This document shows, piece by piece, positions 34,984 to 45,681 of a stretch of 64,000 nt of DNA. The notes under the pieces were generated by a model. The model was not told where the DNA came from. It did no database searches and saw only the letters and a list, made by a program, of their open reading frames with translations. The translations under genes were made by a program, and so were the position numbers. Position 1 is the stretch's first letter. The number at the start of each line of letters is the position of its first letter. The stretch covers positions 315,740,922 through 315,804,921 of the forward strand of contig CM060926.1 of the NCBI GenBank assembly GCA_030737875.1. Reading direction: 5' to 3'. This DNA comes from Allium sativum. Lineage: Eukaryota > Streptophyta > Magnoliopsida > Asparagales > Amaryllidaceae.

Positions 34984-36441
34984 CCGGACCACTCTAACTG
35001 ATTGCAAATTTTCAACAGAGGCATCTAGCGATTCAAGATAACTAAGCGTAACCGCATACGAGGGATTACAAGAAATTTCCAAAGTATTACCGAGCTGGGT
35101 TAGGAGCCTAACAACCCTTTTCTCACAATCAAGGATGGCCCCATTACTGGATAGCCAATCCATACCCAAAATCAAACCATACCCCGAAAAGCCCAAAACA
35201 AAGGCACTACATTGAAATTCTACACTTAGAATAGAAATTTTCAATCCCACACAGATCATAGACAAATGAGCTGGGCCCCCAATTGGGTTTGAAACAATTA
35301 AGGGGTCCTCTACCATACTAGTTTTTAGGTGCAGAGATTCTACTAAAGCAGACGAGATAAAGGAGTGTGATGCGCCAGAATCAAATAAAGTGCGAACGGG
35401 GTGATCGTAAAGATAAACTACACTTTCTACAGAAGTGTTTGTACCTCGCTGTTGCAAAGGTGGCGCTTCCAGCACATGAATCTGTGCCCCTGGGGTGGAT
35501 CCAGCGCCCTGCCCCTGTCCCCGTTTCTTTGGGCAGTCCTTAGCCCTATGGCCTGTCTCACCGCAAGAAAAGCACCCACCATTCTCCTTGGCCTTCTTTT
35601 TCCGGCAGTCCTTTACTAAGTGCCCCACTTTGCCACAGAAATTACACGTCCTCTTCTCTTTGTTGCCTTCCCCGCCTTTTTTAAAGTCTGTCTTCTTAGG
35701 CTGCAAACCCTCTTTCTTCCCTTGAGAGCTTTCTGCCTTTGTCTCCTTCTTGCCCTTATCCTCTTCATTCAGCAATGCCATTTGCACCAATCTTTCATAC
35801 GTGGCTCCCATAGGTATATGGGTCATGGCCAAACTGTGTAATGGCTCATTCAACCCTTTGACGAAACGGAGAGCCTTCTTGTGCGGGGTGTTGACTAGGT
35901 CAAGCCCAAACCTAGCCAGCTCATCGAACTGATTCACATACTCTCTGACTGTTTTGTCCCCTTGTTTAAGAAATAAGAATTTTTCCAACTGCAAACTTCT
36001 TTCCGCATCTGAGAGAAATTTAGTCTCAAACCTTGCCCTAAAGTCCTCCCATGTCTCCACTGGTCTTTCAGCATTAGTGACTTCCCACCAGTAGGAAGCC
36101 TCGCCCTTCAATAGCCACACTGCCAATTGTACTTTTTGTCTATCCTCTACCTCAAAGATGATGAATAGGTCCTCAGTTTCTTTCAGCCAATTTCTAGCTG
36201 CCACGAAGGACTCAGTTCCATGGAAATCCCTTCCTCCCATAGCTTTAAAATCTTTACATATCTTAGCAAACGTGTTTCCCCGAGGAGGAGGTGGAGGAAA
36301 AGGTGCCGCTGCAGCTGGATGATTTCCGGCAGCTGGGGGAGGAGGAATGGTAGGACCTGGCTGAGTGGCTCTTGCTTCTAAGAACCGTCTAAACCAACCA
36401 GGTATTGGCACCCCTTCCGGCAAGTTAAGATCTTCGGACAT
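34984..36441 (-). CDS. Gag and protease of element H (3' end cut by B)
   Basis: Open from ATG at 36441 in the frame MSEDLNLPEG. Capsid region with WWEVTNAERPVETW (about 118-131) and REYVNQFDELARFG; zinc knuckles CNFCGKVGHLVKDC (266-279) and CFSCGETGHRAKDC (290-303); retropepsin motif LFDSGASHS (352-360) and LILGMDWL. Gag coats genomic RNA; PR would cleave the polyprotein. B inserted after SVRVVR, so the frame reads about 25 residues into B's LTR and stops at 34906. The gag part appears complete and undamaged, and PR is essentially whole. Coding potential is real, expression unknown. Confidence 0.92.
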
Positions 36442-36629
36442 GCTGAAACAAAAAGGATAGATTCAAAACGAAGGATAAGAGATAGTACCTATGGCTTTGG
36501 GGAGTGGACTTTGCCTTTTTAAAATAAAATAATATTTTTCTTTTAAAAATGCTTCTTTAAATTTTCTTTTTGAAAATAATTTTTCAAAACTTTTTATCTT
36601 ATCTGGTAAACCTATGCTCTGATACCAAG
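36442..36629 (-). other. Leader and PBS of element H
   Basis: Non-coding leader of about 190 bp between gag ATG and the LTR. PBS complement GCTCTGATACCAA at 36616-36628 pairs with initiator-Met tRNA. The leader shares TTTTTGAAAATA-like runs with C and E. Confidence 0.9.
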
Positions 36630-39101
36630 TGAAACACCCCACCTCCGTTAGGGTCACTCTCAAAGGGAATGCCCTAATTTTGGTGGAGGTTTATAAGTAT
36701 AAGTCACAGATATACAAGACAGATATAAGAACACATATTTGTAAACAGCGGAAAAACAACAAACTTTATTTCATAAAGTCAAATACGTGTTACAACAACA
36801 TCCTTTCCAAAAACATAACATAACACTTTCATAATCTGTCTTGAGCACATTAATTAAAGAAGCATAAACATAACATAGATAAACTGCAAAAGCCCCATAG
36901 TGGATTGTCCAAAGCCATAGTTCAAAACAGGAAAGTTCAAGCAATACATTTCTCTTCTTCAAGCTGGATGTTGAGGTAGGTCAAGCTGCTGTGTTCCCTC
37001 CCTGAGGACCTGGGGGGGGGGGGGGAACGGAAGAAAAGAAGACGAAAGAAAAGTAGAGTCAGACATAAAGCCTGAGTAAGTCTACTACTATTTTGTGTAT
37101 GAATAAAGAACTGGGTATGATAAGCATAAACAAGAAGTGGGCAAGCACTATAAACTTGGTTAAGTTGTCTAGGGTCGAATATACTATCGTACCCCCTGTT
37201 AATCTCTGAACCCATATAAACTAGTTTCCAACTGGCACCCCATAATCAGGGTGAAGTGATCCATTTTACAATGATCGGCTCCTACTCGCATAGTTACATG
37301 TGTCTTACGGCCCCCGATGTTGTAGTTACCTATGCTGGTCCCACCATGGGGTGTATCAAGTCCCATAGTGGCGGCCCGACACAACCTTAGAGTGCACAGG
37401 TATGCTACTGGTGCCCAGTGCCTTATTTTTCTGCGCCGGAGTGTGTGCACGCCCGCACTCCGTTAGAACCTACACTGCTACACCACCGCCGTCGCTTTGA
37501 CCTCTTACAATCAGCCCAGTAATCGTGCCCCACCCTGCCTAGTTTCAGGGTATCCTGGTACACCTTTTAGGGTTACTGCTGAAAAGGGTCCCCCGTTACT
37601 AGGTTTTCTATCTCTAGCCAACATGCTAAGTTGGTTAAGTGTTTCCTAACCTAACCCCCACCAGTCCGTTTTGTTTAGCATGTTCCATTTTGATTAAGTC
37701 TTTAGTTCACTTAATCCTATCAATCCTGACTCAGCCTTAATTGTCTTATTAAGGCCCTGACCTCTCACATTAGACAGGTGTTGTTGTGGCTGCCTGTTGC
37801 CGGTTGGTTCCGGACAGTCTTACGCCACAACTCAGTCTAACCTCGGGTCCTTGCTGGGCTCCATGTTTAACCTCCCACATTGGATAGGTATTGTTGTGAC
37901 TACTGGACAGCCGGGCGGTTCCGGGCAGGTTTACATCACAACTCAATCCAACCTCGGGTTAAACACATCGTATGTTCTACATTTACATATTTTGTCATTC
38001 CTCTTTATTTCTTATATGTAAATATTTGCGGCCCATTATTAAGTTAATGGTGTAAAGGTTACACCAATCATGGGCCCAACCCATACTTGAATTTGGGCCC
38101 TTCTATTTTATATTTTCATTCATTAGTAATTTTAACCCAACGTTATTTTCCCCCGTTTAACACGTCCGTTTATATATTTTGGGCTTAGCCTTTTAAAGCC
38201 CAAATTAGCCATGCGAAAAGGGGAGGCTTAAAGCGTAATTACATACACAAAGAGGGGAATGTGAGCGCATGAACTTGCAATATGAATTACTTTATTGCCA
38301 CAATTCAAGCATACAAACCAACACAATTGTTTATTCATACCAAAGTAATACTCTACTTACAATGGTGTGATGAATTCTCTAGTTTAGGGATTGAAGACGC
38401 AAATTCCTTTGTTGAATTGATTTGTTTAGGTTGCTTTAAGCTTTAGAATCTTCCTCCTAATCCTCTCTCCAATTTGGTGGCTACTCCTAGTCGTTCCTCA
38501 GCAACATGGCGGCTATGTTCTTATTTTTGAATGAATAGATTAGGGTTTAGTCTAGGGTTGTTTATATAGAGGTTAGGAACTGATTAGGACCATTGATGTT
38601 GCTTGGATTGATCGTAGTCATTCATTCTAAGGAGAGACCAATTAAAACTTGCCACCTAGCCCTAGTGACAAAGCAGACCACAGAAAATCGACCACATAGA
38701 GAATAGGCCAGCCGGGTTAGACTGGGCTTGACCTGGGCCTGGACCAGGTCGACACCCCTGTCGACAGCCCTGTCGACAGGCCTGTCGACCTGGTTAGACC
38801 AGGTCGACAGCCCAGTCGACCTGGGTGCGTCAGGCGGGACTTTTTCCGCCCTGGCACATTGGGCCCCATTTTTGTTTTCTGAGCTTATTTTATTCTGTTT
38901 GAATTTTAAATTTAATTCAGAAACTTCCGAAGGCCATATCTTCTTCATACGGACTCCGTTTTTCGAAAACTCGGACTCTATTTCGCGTATTTTTCCGAGA
39001 CGAACGCAATGGCGTATCCCGTTTCCCTTAGTTCTTTGATTTCAGATTAATTATACTTTAATTTGTTAATTTCACAGTTATAGAAATTGCGGGGTGTTAC
39101 A
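36630..39101 (-). repeat. 5' LTR of element H (short copy)
   Basis: 2.47 kb, matching 5897-9126 except for the 760-bp segment missing after about 38280 (TTGCAATATGAATTAC). Twin hairpins at 37770-37951, AATAAA signal at 36765-36770, TATA at 38561-38569 and the six GTCGAC copies at 38748-38820 are all kept. It ends at 39101 next to GCGCT (39102-39106). Confidence 0.93.
38748..38820. promoter_or_regulatory. 12-bp-phased GTCGAC array, H 5' LTR
   Basis: Copies start at 38748, 38760, 38772, 38784, 38803 and 38815 (steps 12, 12, 12, 19, 12). This is identical spacing to the 3' LTR. Being in the 5' LTR, it is the copy that would act on genomic transcription. Confidence 0.8.
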
Positions 39102-39106
39102 GCGCT

Positions 39107-39989
39107 TATACCCACCTCTCATTTGGACCTCTTACTATCTAGTTCAGTATAAGCATGCCTTAGCCTCTACCTAGTGCAAGGCCCGTGATAACCAAGGAAT
39201 AATGACTAATACGGGTTCCCATATAAAAATGCACTTGACATAAGCTTCCGAGACTTGGTCCCTAATTAATAACTAGGATTTCTACAATCTCCTTATATCT
39301 CAAAGGAATGGATCCCTTTAGCATAATAATCATTCAATTTTAACTTATCATGTTTAATTTCATTAGTAAGCCCAATATAACCTCGTTTTATATTCCTAGG
39401 TTGTAATTAACGAATGTAATATACAACATTATATTTCTAGGTTGTAATTAACGAAAGTAATCTACAACCTTATATTTCTAGATTATAATTAACGAAAGTA
39501 ATCTGCAATCTTTTATTTCTAGATTGTAATTAATGAAACTAATCTACTATCTTTTATTTCTAGATTGTAATTAACGAAAGTAATCTGCAACCTTTTCACC
39601 ATGTCACTTAATGCCATTAAGTCAAATTAAGTACAATTCATTCCAATTAACATGTTTTCCAAATACAGGTTAGTTAATTTCAAACTTAGTATAATACATT
39701 CCAATTAACATGTTTTCCAAATACATATTACTTAATGTCAAATTAAGTACAATTCTTTTCAGTTAACATGTTTTCCAAAACAAAATTAGGGAATCTCACC
39801 AGGGGTTCGGCTTTAAGTCTATTGTTAATGGCGGCATGCAATTTTCTCCTTTCCACATCTGCTCCTCATCTTTCCTCCTTTCCTCCTCTACTTCAATCGA
39901 TTCACTCTACTCCTCTTCCCTAATCCTTGCTTTCGCCTGCGTGATGGATCTTAAAGCCCTAACTTTATCAAGCTTCAGATCTGACCCTG
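39107..39989 (-). repeat. Element G LTR, second part
   Basis: Continuation of the G LTR beyond H, up to the D insertion at 39990. It contains imperfect tandem repeats at 39390-39600 (units of about 58-60 bp with TAGATTGTAATTAACGAAAG) and CATGTTTTCCAAATACA repeats at 39650-39780. No coding sequence. The end of this LTR is not seen before D begins. Confidence 0.65.
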
Positions 39990-40351
39990 TGTAACACCCC
40001 GTAATTTTAATAATACTAAAAGAGGATAAATTAAATAATAATTAATTTAATATTCAGAATTAAGGGAAATAGACTATGCCATTGTGTCCGTCTCGAAATT
40101 TTGGTAAAGATAGACATTAGGTTAGCATAAAACGCACACTGTATGAAGAAGTTATGAGGGTTTGATGTTTGTATACGCATAAGATAATTATATATATAGG
40201 GTCCATAAATTCAAAATCTAAGTACAAAAATCAAAATTTTAGAATTTGGGGCGAGCGGGAAATTTCCCACCCAGGGGAGTCGACCCCATAGAGGGGTTGT
40301 CGACCCATAAAGGTTGTGTAGAAACATGTGTCGACCCCCTAAGGGAGGGTC
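39990..40351 (+). repeat. 5' LTR of element D, first part (U3)
   Basis: U3 segment of D. It contains GCGGGAAATTTCCCACCC (40255-40272), whose minus strand reads TTTCCCGC, and GTCGAC copies at 40279, 40299, 40330 and 40349. C inserted inside the last copy (GGGTC duplicated at 40347-40351 and 51041-51045). Confidence 0.82.
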
Positions 40352-41295
40352 TGTAACACCCCACCTCCGCTAGGGTCACTCATAAAGGGAATGCACTATT
40401 TTTGGTGGAGTATTATCTAGGTAAACATGCACAGAGATATTACAAGGCAGAACATAAATAAAGCAGCGGTAGAAATTAAAAACCAACTTTTTATTACTTT
40501 TCAAGAAAGAGTTAAAAAACCTCATATATCCAAGATACAAATTATTCCATTACATCAAGTTTCAAAGAAGCATAAACTTAAGATAACCAGAAGTAAAATA
40601 TTCCCTATAAATAGTAGAAGAAGCCATAGCATAACTCAAGACCAAACCGTACATGAGCTATAAGAAAGCAAGCCAAATCCAAGCTAAGAGCTAGTGTTTC
40701 CTCTCTGAGAACCTAGGGGGGAACGAAAGAAAAAGGGGCGAAAGAAAAAGGGCCAGTCATAAAGACTGGTAAGCCCTAGTGACTTTCAGCATGAAAACTA
40801 GTAAAGGTAACATGATATGTGAAAACTGGAATTAAACATAAGGATGATAACAGAATTGGTAGGATAATTAAGATAACAAGATAAGTCAAGTCTAGCATCG
40901 CATGTTCAAGGTTCGCTGCACCATCTGTACTATTGTTCTAACCCATGTTAAGTATCAACCATGGGATGATCCCTTGGCCCAGTATCATGAAGTGACCCAT
41001 TACGAGGTCCTACGGTACGATCTACTAATCGATCGGCTCCCTACAAGTCCTAGATCGTCATATGTCTGTGTCATACGACCCTATCATGAAATGTAGTTAC
41101 CGGTGCTAGGTCCACCATAGGGTGTATCAAGTCCTATGGTGCCAACCACTGACACGAATCAAGCATGCATAGTGTAAATCTACGGGTGCCCAATGCCAAT
41201 TTTTTTCAACTCCGGACTACGTGCACGACCATAGCCCGCCTGAACCTACAATGGCGCACCTACTCAGCCGTCGTTCTGGTCGCATACAATCAGCC

Positions 41296-41357
41296 CCGTA
41301 ATCGTGCCCCACCCTGCCTAGTTCTAGGGTATCGTGATACATCCAAGTGGGTTACTG
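41296..41357 (-). other. Conserved GTAA...TTAC stem in C LTR
   Basis: GTAA/TTAC outer pair with CCTA-GTTC-TAGG (41317-41328) and GTATC-GT-GATAC (41329-41340) inside. Same position and design as 6783-6850 in H despite base changes. Confidence 0.55.
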
Positions 41358-41584
41358 CTAAAAAGGACCGCATAACTAGGGTTTCTAATGGGTTAAGTGT
41401 TGTCATTCAAATTCGTGACTTAACCCTATCCAAATCATGTATCACGTTGGTTAAGTGTGTTCAACCAGTTCATGACTTAACCCTATCCAAATCATCGTGT
41501 CAAGTAGGTTAAGTATATTCAAGTGGTTCATGACTTAACCCTATCATGTAGCATTAATTCATTAGTGCACGCCAACCTCTCATA

Positions 41585-41765
41585 TTAGACTAACTGTTGT
41601 GGTTACTGGATTTGCCGGGCGGTTCCGGGCAGATTTACACCACAACATAGTCTAACCTCGGTTTTTTCGTGCGATATGACCAACTACCCACATTTGATCC
41701 TATTGTTTGCAGCCACTGGATTTGCCGGGCGGTCCTGGGAAGATTTACACTGCAAACTCAACCCA
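41585..41765 (-). other. Twin hairpin module in C 3' LTR
   Basis: Unit 1 pairs TTAGACTA (41585-41592) with TAGTCTAA (41648-41655) and GTTGTGG (41596-41602) with CCACAAC (41640-41646). Unit 2 pairs GTTTGCAG (41705-41712) with CTGCAAAC (41750-41757). Both hold GCCGGGCGG in the loop. The 5' LTR keeps them at 49498-49680. Confidence 0.75.
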
Positions 41766-42686
41766 ACCTCGAGTTGGCCATTTTCAAGTTTATCTAATTA
41801 TCATGCCCACATTCAAGTTTTCATGTCAAAATTCATGTCCAATTTTCAGGTCATGTTTCATGTCAAATCGTGTCAAGTTCATGTCCATATTCAGGTTCAA
41901 GTCATAACAACGTTCATGTTCAAGTTTACAGCTAATTCATGTTTTACCTAGTCTACCCAAATCGTATTCCCATCGCACGTAAGCTTGAATCGATACAAAT
42001 AATTCTAATTAGGGAATAACATAAAAAGGAACGGGTATAAGGTGGCAAAAGTGATTACTAGCATAACATAGTATGACTTGAAATAAAAGATTAAAACATT
42101 ACTGGCGTATGGAATATTGGCCTCAAACATAAAGATTCCAAATCTAGCAAAACAAGGTACTAGTCAAGATAACAGTTGTCATAAGGTGATAGTATAGTCA
42201 TGGTAACGATTGACATAAGGTGATAGTATAGTCATGGTAACGATTGACATAAAGTGATAGTCATAAACTTGTGACTAATAGCAGATTCAACATGATAATA
42301 TGAGGGGTTTCTCTTTTTGATTTACAACATGAATAGGCCCCAAATCAATGTCATAGTAATATCCAAGAGTCAAGATCCAAGTTGAACAAGAATGGATGTA
42401 AAACAGTCATCATACATAGGTCCAATTTCAATTTACATCATATTCATATTACATTTATAGTTTGAATCTAAAAATAACTAGGGCTTACAGATCGTGGTTC
42501 GATAATTAGAAAAAGAAAGTCGATGTTTAATCTTTATATGCTTAGTCAAGTCCTAATAGAAATCCCCAAATCAGCAGCGTAGTTTCGACATAGAAGAAGT
42601 AATCTCTTTCTCTAACTTTTCAACCAGAATCAGAGCAGCATAAGGTCAGAAAGAATTTTGTGTAGAGAGACTAGTGTGAGGGGCTG

Positions 42687-42694
42687 TATATATA
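42687..42694 (-). promoter_or_regulatory. TATA box of C 3' LTR
   Basis: TATATATA within CCTATATATACAG (minus strand), 83 bp downstream of the GTCGAC array. The 5' LTR copy is at 50599-50606. Confidence 0.65.
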
Positions 42695-42776
42695 GGGCCA
42701 GGTCAACGAATGTGGACATAAACGAAGCCAGGTACATCAAAGTGAGTCCAGCTTCAGAAATGGGCTCGGGCAACAG

Positions 42777-42850
42777 GTCGACCCCCAGGTCGACACTATG
42801 GTCGACCTGGTCCTGGATAGGTCGACTACATAGTCGACCCCCAAGTCGAC
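42777..42850. promoter_or_regulatory. 12-bp-phased GTCGAC array, C U3
   Basis: Perfect copies start at 42777, 42789, 42801, 42821, 42833 and 42845: two triplets at 12-bp steps separated by 20 bp. In the 5' LTR (50689-50761) the third copy is GCCGAC and the last is GTCGAT at a shifted place, so that array has begun to decay. Confidence 0.8.
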
Positions 42851-42858
42851 CAGGTCCT

Positions 42859-42878
42859 GGGCGGGAATTTTCCCGCCC
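42859..42878. promoter_or_regulatory. E2F-like palindrome, C U3
   Basis: GGCGGGAATTTTCCCGCC. TTTCCCGCC fits the published E2F consensus TTTSSCGC; the opposite strand reads ATTCCCGCC. It abuts the GTCGAC array. The copy in the 5' LTR at 50770-50789 is identical. Confidence 0.55.
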
Positions 42879-43129
42879 AGTCCATTCTGAGGTTTGAATT
42901 TCGAATTTTGAATTCGAACTGACCTATTTTGAACTTGAAAACTTCTGAAAACTTCGAAAGGTCATAACTTGGTCATATGGACTCCGATTTTCGAAAACTC
43001 GGACTCGTTTCGAAGCAAAATTTCGAGATGAATGCAATGGCGTAACCCGTTTCCCTTGAATCTTATTTTAAAAATTAATTGTGCCTTGATTTATGGTTAT
43101 TACACGTTATAAAAACACGGTTTGTTACA

Positions 43130-43740
43130 TTCTCCCCCCTTAAAGGATTTCGTCCCCGAAATCTCTAAGTAAGGGAGGATGTGTCCTACCATCCATCATC
43201 CATCTACTCAAAGCATCATCCACAGGCAACCATTGTCCTTAAAAGATTTCTAGTGCTCTATGAACATATGCAGAAAGTGTGTGTATATGTACTTATCTAA
43301 TGCAAAAGATCAGGTGGTTACTGATTCAGTAAACCTCCTTAATGCAAAATATGTTAGTGTCATGAATCCAACATGTATGCAAATTCCTAGCATAGTTCAT
43401 AACCTCTACATGAGTGCACAAACATTCATCCATATGCAACATCCAAGTGATAGCATAACAAGTTCCATCCATGTACAAGTATAAGCACTCATGCATATGC
43501 AACATGAAAATGTGATTGAGCCGATCTATTGTCTAATGTGTGTCATGCATCCACTAGCAACCACTTGCAACCATTTGCAAACATCAACCATAACATGTTT
43601 CAATCACATGTTTACATCCATATGGTTCTACATAAGGTTCTCAAGATAAGATCGAGGAGATAACAAAACAAACGTAGATATTAGAAGCATGATACGAAAA
43701 GGTTTTCAAGTTTATAGGAAAAAGAGGTCGAGAATGTACC
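43130..43740 (-). other. PPT and conserved 3' untranslated region of C
   Basis: PPT complement TTCTCCCCCCTTAAAG, then the GATTTCG/CGAAATC stem at 43147-43164. About 560 bp of non-coding sequence resembles H and E, with the CCACTAGCAACCACTTGCAA decamer repeats (about 43550-43575). Nothing coding. Confidence 0.8.
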
Positions 43741-45681
43741 CTAAAAAAGAAATGGGTAAAGCGCGCGTATCTTCTCTTCGGTTTCCCAAGTTGCGTCTTC
43801 TTGGGCTTCACTCCGTTGCACCTTGACTAGCTTGACTTCTCGATTCCTTAGCTTCTTAATCTCCGTTCCTAAGATACGAATTGGAACTCGCCTCAATGTT
43901 ACTTCTTTTTCCACCTCTACGTCTTCAAGGATGCTTGGCTCAACCACTTCGGCTAACTCATGCAAGCACGTCCGGAGATGTGAGACGTGAAAGACATTGT
44001 GCACCCCAGATAACTTCTCGGGTAAGTCTACCTTATAGGCCATCCATCCAATCCACTCAGTGATGGGGAACGGTCCTACGAACCTTGGTGCTAGCTTTCC
44101 AACTGCCCCAAAACGAACTACATTGCGTAACGGAGAAACCTTTATAAAGACCATATCTCCGACTTCGAACTCTAGGTCTGTCCTTCTCTGGTTCGTATAA
44201 GATTTCTGTCTATCTTGGGCTGTTTTCATCCGTCTTCGTATCAACTCAATCTTCTCAGAAGTGTCTCTTATCATATCAGGGCCAAGTATAAGCCTGTCTA
44301 TCATCTCCCACCAACAAGTTGGCGACTTGCACGGTCTTCCATACAGGGCTTCGAATGGTGCCATTCTGATGCTAGCTTGGTAACTGTTATTATATGCAAA
44401 TTCCACGAGAGGAAGATGGTCTTCCCAAGTGCCACCAAAGTCAAGAATACATAGCCTCAGGAGATCTTCTAGTACCCTATTTACCCTTTCGGTTTGTCCG
44501 TCCGTCTGTGGGTGATAGGCCGTGCTCAAGTTCAGTCGTGTTCCCATTGCTTCTTGTAGACTATTCCAAAACTGGCTAGTGAAAATCGGGTCACGATCAC
44601 TAACTATACTAGAAGGAGCTCCATGCAACCGTACTATCTCTCGAAGGTAAATAGACGCTAGACCTGATGCGGTCCTCTTGCTTTTCAGTAGAATGAAGTG
44701 AGCACTTTTCGTGAGTCTATCAACTATGACCCATACGCTAGTATTTACCTTCCTTGACCTAGGCAGTCCATCCACGAAATCCATCGAGATACTCTCCCAT
44801 TTCCATTGTGGAACTTCCAAGGGATGTAATAGCCCACCAGGCTTCTTCGACTCGGCCTTTACTTGTTGGCACACCATGCACTTCGAGACGAACTCTGCCA
44901 CGTCCTTTTTCATTCCAGCCCAAAAAAACATGCGTTTCATATCCCTGTACATCTTATCCCCTCTAGTATGTATGGTCATCTTCGAGTGATGCGCCTCTTT
45001 GAGAACTCTCCTTACTAGATCTCCCACTTGTGGGACACATAGCCTTCCATCGCGCCTTAGCCATCCCTTGTCATCTATGGTATACCTACTGAGGTGACTT
45101 GACATCTCACCACTAATCAGCTTGTTCATGATTTCGACTATCTGTGGGTCTTCCTTCTGTGAAGCCCCTACTTGATCTAGAAGTGTAGGTCTTAACTCAA
45201 GAGATGATAACGTAGCAGTCAATGATTCAACAGCAAGTGTAAAATCAAAGGTTGCTATAAACTCAAGGCTTTTCCTTTCAACAAACAAGGGGCTCAAAGT
45301 CAACCTCTTTCTACTTAGCGCGTCCGCCACCACATTACCCTTGCTAGGGTTATAAGCTATATCAAAATCATATGATACCAAGAACTCTATCCACCGCTGT
45401 TGTCTTAGATTCAAATCTATCTGTGAGAAGAGGTACTTAAGTGATTTGTGGTCGGTATACAGCTCGAACCTCTCCCCTAGAAGATAATGGCGCCAAGCTT
45501 TAAGTGCAAAAACAATCGCGGCCAACTCCAAGTCATGCGTGGGATAGTTTTTCTCATGAACTTTAAGTTGTCTGCCCCCGTAGCATATTACACTTCCTTC
45601 TTGCATTAGGATGATGCCTAATCCCATGCCGCACGCATCTGTGTACACGGTAAACATCTTACCTCCATCGGGTAATGCCAA
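43741..45681 (-). pseudogene. RNase H-integrase-chromodomain segment of C
   Basis: Open 646-codon stretch (numbered from 45681). RNase H residues D15, E52, D77; integrase zinc region around HHSKMTIHTRGDKMY with C268 and C271; catalytic D301, D362, E398; GPF module; chromodomain LRNREVKLVKVQRSEA..ATWETE. In the chromodomain the first conserved tryptophan (VQWS in B and H) is arginine, which should damage the methyl-lysine pocket. It is the 3' part of a broken polyprotein: upstream frameshift and stops prevent its synthesis as such. Confidence 0.92.

Larger units (their letters stand above)
5897..39101 (-). mobile_element. Element H: chromovirus-like LTR retrotransposon carrying nested A and B
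   Basis: LTRs at 5897-9126 and 36630-39101 both run TGAAACACCCC to GGGGTGTTACA on the plus strand. They are flanked by a perfect 5-bp duplication, GCGCT (5892-5896 and 39102-39106). PBS lies at 36616-36628 and PPT at 9127-9143. Removing A (9935-21554) and B (22751-34983) leaves an interior of about 3.6 kb: gag-PR, the RT start, a chromodomain copy, a PR piece, an integrase tail and a chromodomain. Most of RT, RNase H and integrase is therefore missing and the order is rearranged. The element cannot be autonomous. Confidence 0.93.
40352..43129 (-). repeat. 3' LTR of element C
   Basis: Plus-strand ends TGTAACACCCC and TTTGTTACA. Element-sense order: conserved U3, E2F-like palindrome, GTCGAC array, TATA, twin hairpins, poly(A)-like TTTATT complement at 40490-40495. 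Direct repeats of CATAAGGTGATAGTATAGTC at about 42180-42260 (41-bp units) are also present. No coding sequence. Confidence 0.93.
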
